Shown here one piece after another: positions 5,844 through 6,695 of a stretch of 6,695 nucleotides of DNA. The DNA comes from Pseudaeromonas sp041441555. Lineage in GTDB: Bacteria; Pseudomonadota; Gammaproteobacteria; Enterobacterales; Aeromonadaceae. The stretch is from positions 1 through 6,695 of the forward strand of contig JASDSW010000003.1 in NCBI GenBank assembly GCA_041441555.1. Reading direction: 5' to 3'. Within the stretch, counting starts at the first letter, position 1, and every line of letters starts with the position of its first letter. The notes below the pieces were generated by a model. It worked only from the letters and a program-made list of their open reading frames with translations. It was not told the origin of the DNA and did no database searches. A program made the position numbers and the translations under genes.

Positions 5844-6599
5844 GTGCTCAGTTATCTGCACGTCTCCGGCCGAACCCTGATCATGGGAGATCTGCACGGT
5901 TGTTATCAGCAACTGCTGGCCCGACTGAGCCAGCTTCACTTCAGCCCGGAGCAGGGCGATTGTCTGATCGGGCTGGGCGATCTCACCGATCGCGGGCAGG
6001 ACAATCTGGCCAGCCTGCGTCTGCTGCACCAGCCCTGGTTTCACACCATCCGCGGTAATCATGAGCAACTGATGTTGATGGCCCTACTGGGCAACAGTCG
6101 CCAAGCGCGTCAGCTGTGGTTCTGTAATGGCGGCAGCTGGTTCGATCAACTCAGCGAGATTGAACAAGCCGAGGTGCGCGCCCTGTGTCAGGAGCGCATC
6201 CGCCACCTGCCCTATGCATTGGAAATCACCACGCGTCAACACTTCCGGGTGGGTATCGTCCATGCCGATCCACTGTTTGCCCATTGGCAACAGCTGGTCA
6301 CCAGCCTGAGAGCGCCGAGCCCGGCCGCCGAGGTGTTAGAACAATTGCTCTGGCGCCGAGAGCGCTTTACCCAGTTGCGCCACTCAGCGGCGTCCACGGC
6401 CAACACAGGGGATCGCACCAAGGGGATCGATCTGGTCTGCCTGGGGCACACGCCGCTTAGCGGCGAGGCACCGTGGGCCCGAGGCAATCTGTTGTGGATG
6501 GATAACGGTTGCTTTGCCGGTTATCCACTCATCGTCCTGGATATCGAGCAGTGGTTGACCCAGCATCCACCCCTGCGGGAACGACGGGAGCATCGCTAG
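5844..6599 (+). CDS. PPP-family metallophosphatase (PrpA/PrpB-like)
   Basis: This encodes a 251-residue cytoplasmic phosphoprotein phosphatase of the PPP (lambda phosphatase, PrpA/PrpB) group, which removes phosphate from Ser/Thr, and sometimes Tyr or His, using two metal ions. Signature blocks from the GTG start are GDLHG 15-19 (Asp16, His18), GDLTDRG 45-51 (Asp46), GNHE 71-74 (Asn72, His73), His140 in VHAD and His202 in GHTP. All metal and phosphate ligands are present. It is somewhat longer than E. coli PrpB (218 residues), mainly in the stretch near residues 150-198 and at the C terminus. The chosen start has GGGAG six bases upstream and gives 14 residues before the first motif, as in relatives. 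The frame is open back to 5718, and an ATG at 5730 would add 38 residues of low-complexity sequence. The physiological substrate is unknown. A terminator on each side suggests a monocistronic unit; I see no good promoter, only a weak TACACT at 5804-5809. Confidence 0.88.
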   Translation: MLSYLHVSGRTLIMGDLHGCYQQLLARLSQLHFSPEQGDCLIGLGDLTDRGQDNLASLRLLHQPWFHTIRGNHEQLMLMALLGNSRQARQLWFCNGGSWFDQLSEIEQAEVRALCQERIRHLPYALEITTRQHFRVGIVHADPLFAHWQQLVTSLRAPSPAAEVLEQLLWRRERFTQLRHSAASTANTGDRTKGIDLVCLGHTPLSGEAPWARGNLLWMDNGCFAGYPLIVLDIEQWLTQHPPLRERREHR

Positions 6600-6642
6600 C
6601 AGCTCGTGGCCGAGGTCCAGAAAAAAGCCACGCACCATGGCG

Positions 6643-6680
6643 TAATGCCAGTCAGTTAAGCCTGACTGGCATTATTTTTT
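6643..6680 (+). terminator. Intrinsic terminator of the phosphatase gene
   Basis: TAATGCCAGTCAG (6643-6655) pairs with CTGACTGGCATTA (6662-6674) in a perfect 13-bp stem around a six-base loop, directly followed by six T (6675-6680). It begins 43 bases after the stop codon. It is the strongest terminator in the window. Confidence 0.93.
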
Positions 6681-6695
6681 CCTGTTTTTCGGATG

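Noticed and set aside
1..6695. Mobile elements, CRISPR arrays, tRNA or rRNA genes.
   Set aside because: No transposase or integrase frame, regular direct repeats or conserved RNA-gene sequence was seen; the window reads as ordinary housekeeping chromosome.

Overview
The window looks like a core chromosomal segment of a gammaproteobacterium. All six genes have products that are readable by family. TmaR/YeeX, YgjP, SerA and AroG are all close to their Escherichia coli counterparts, while the fairly high GC content and the gene order do not match E. coli. From recall I would guess Aeromonas or a near relative; this is inference and was not checked against a database. I see no transposase, integrase, phage gene, CRISPR array, tRNA or rRNA.

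Layout from left to right. A half-hairpin at the left edge looks like a terminator cut by the window boundary. Then comes tmaR on the minus strand (35-361), encoding a small helical regulator of sugar-PTS enzyme I. A 309-base divergent intergenic region holds a 19-base palindrome and a good sigma-70 promoter for ygjP on the plus strand (671-1204), a zinc-type HELAH protein. ygjP converges on serA (minus, 1252-2481), with a 12-bp stem and no U tract between them. The 366-base gap upstream of serA holds a near-perfect core PurR-type palindrome and the terminator of the next gene, aroG (minus, 2848-3906), the phenylalanine-type DAHP synthase. aroG has a leader of roughly 190 bases from a TTGACA promoter. 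Divergent from aroG is a DEAD-box RNA helicase (plus, 4294-5661), which very probably starts at TTG. It is closed by a palindromic terminator. Last is a PPP-family phosphoprotein phosphatase (plus, 5844-6599) with a strong terminator behind it.

Most genes here appear to be separate transcription units. Four of the spaces between or after genes carry a complete hairpin, and every neighbouring pair is either divergent, convergent or separated by a terminator. The exception in theme is serA and aroG, which lie in tandem and both open amino-acid pathways: serine/glycine/one-carbon units, and aromatic amino acids. Their regulatory regions are the most interesting part of the window. I found no convincing new multi-gene system. 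The items worth a second look are the possible PurR control of serA, the aroG leader, the unexplained tmaR-ygjP palindrome, and two non-ATG starts chosen by their Shine-Dalgarno sites.
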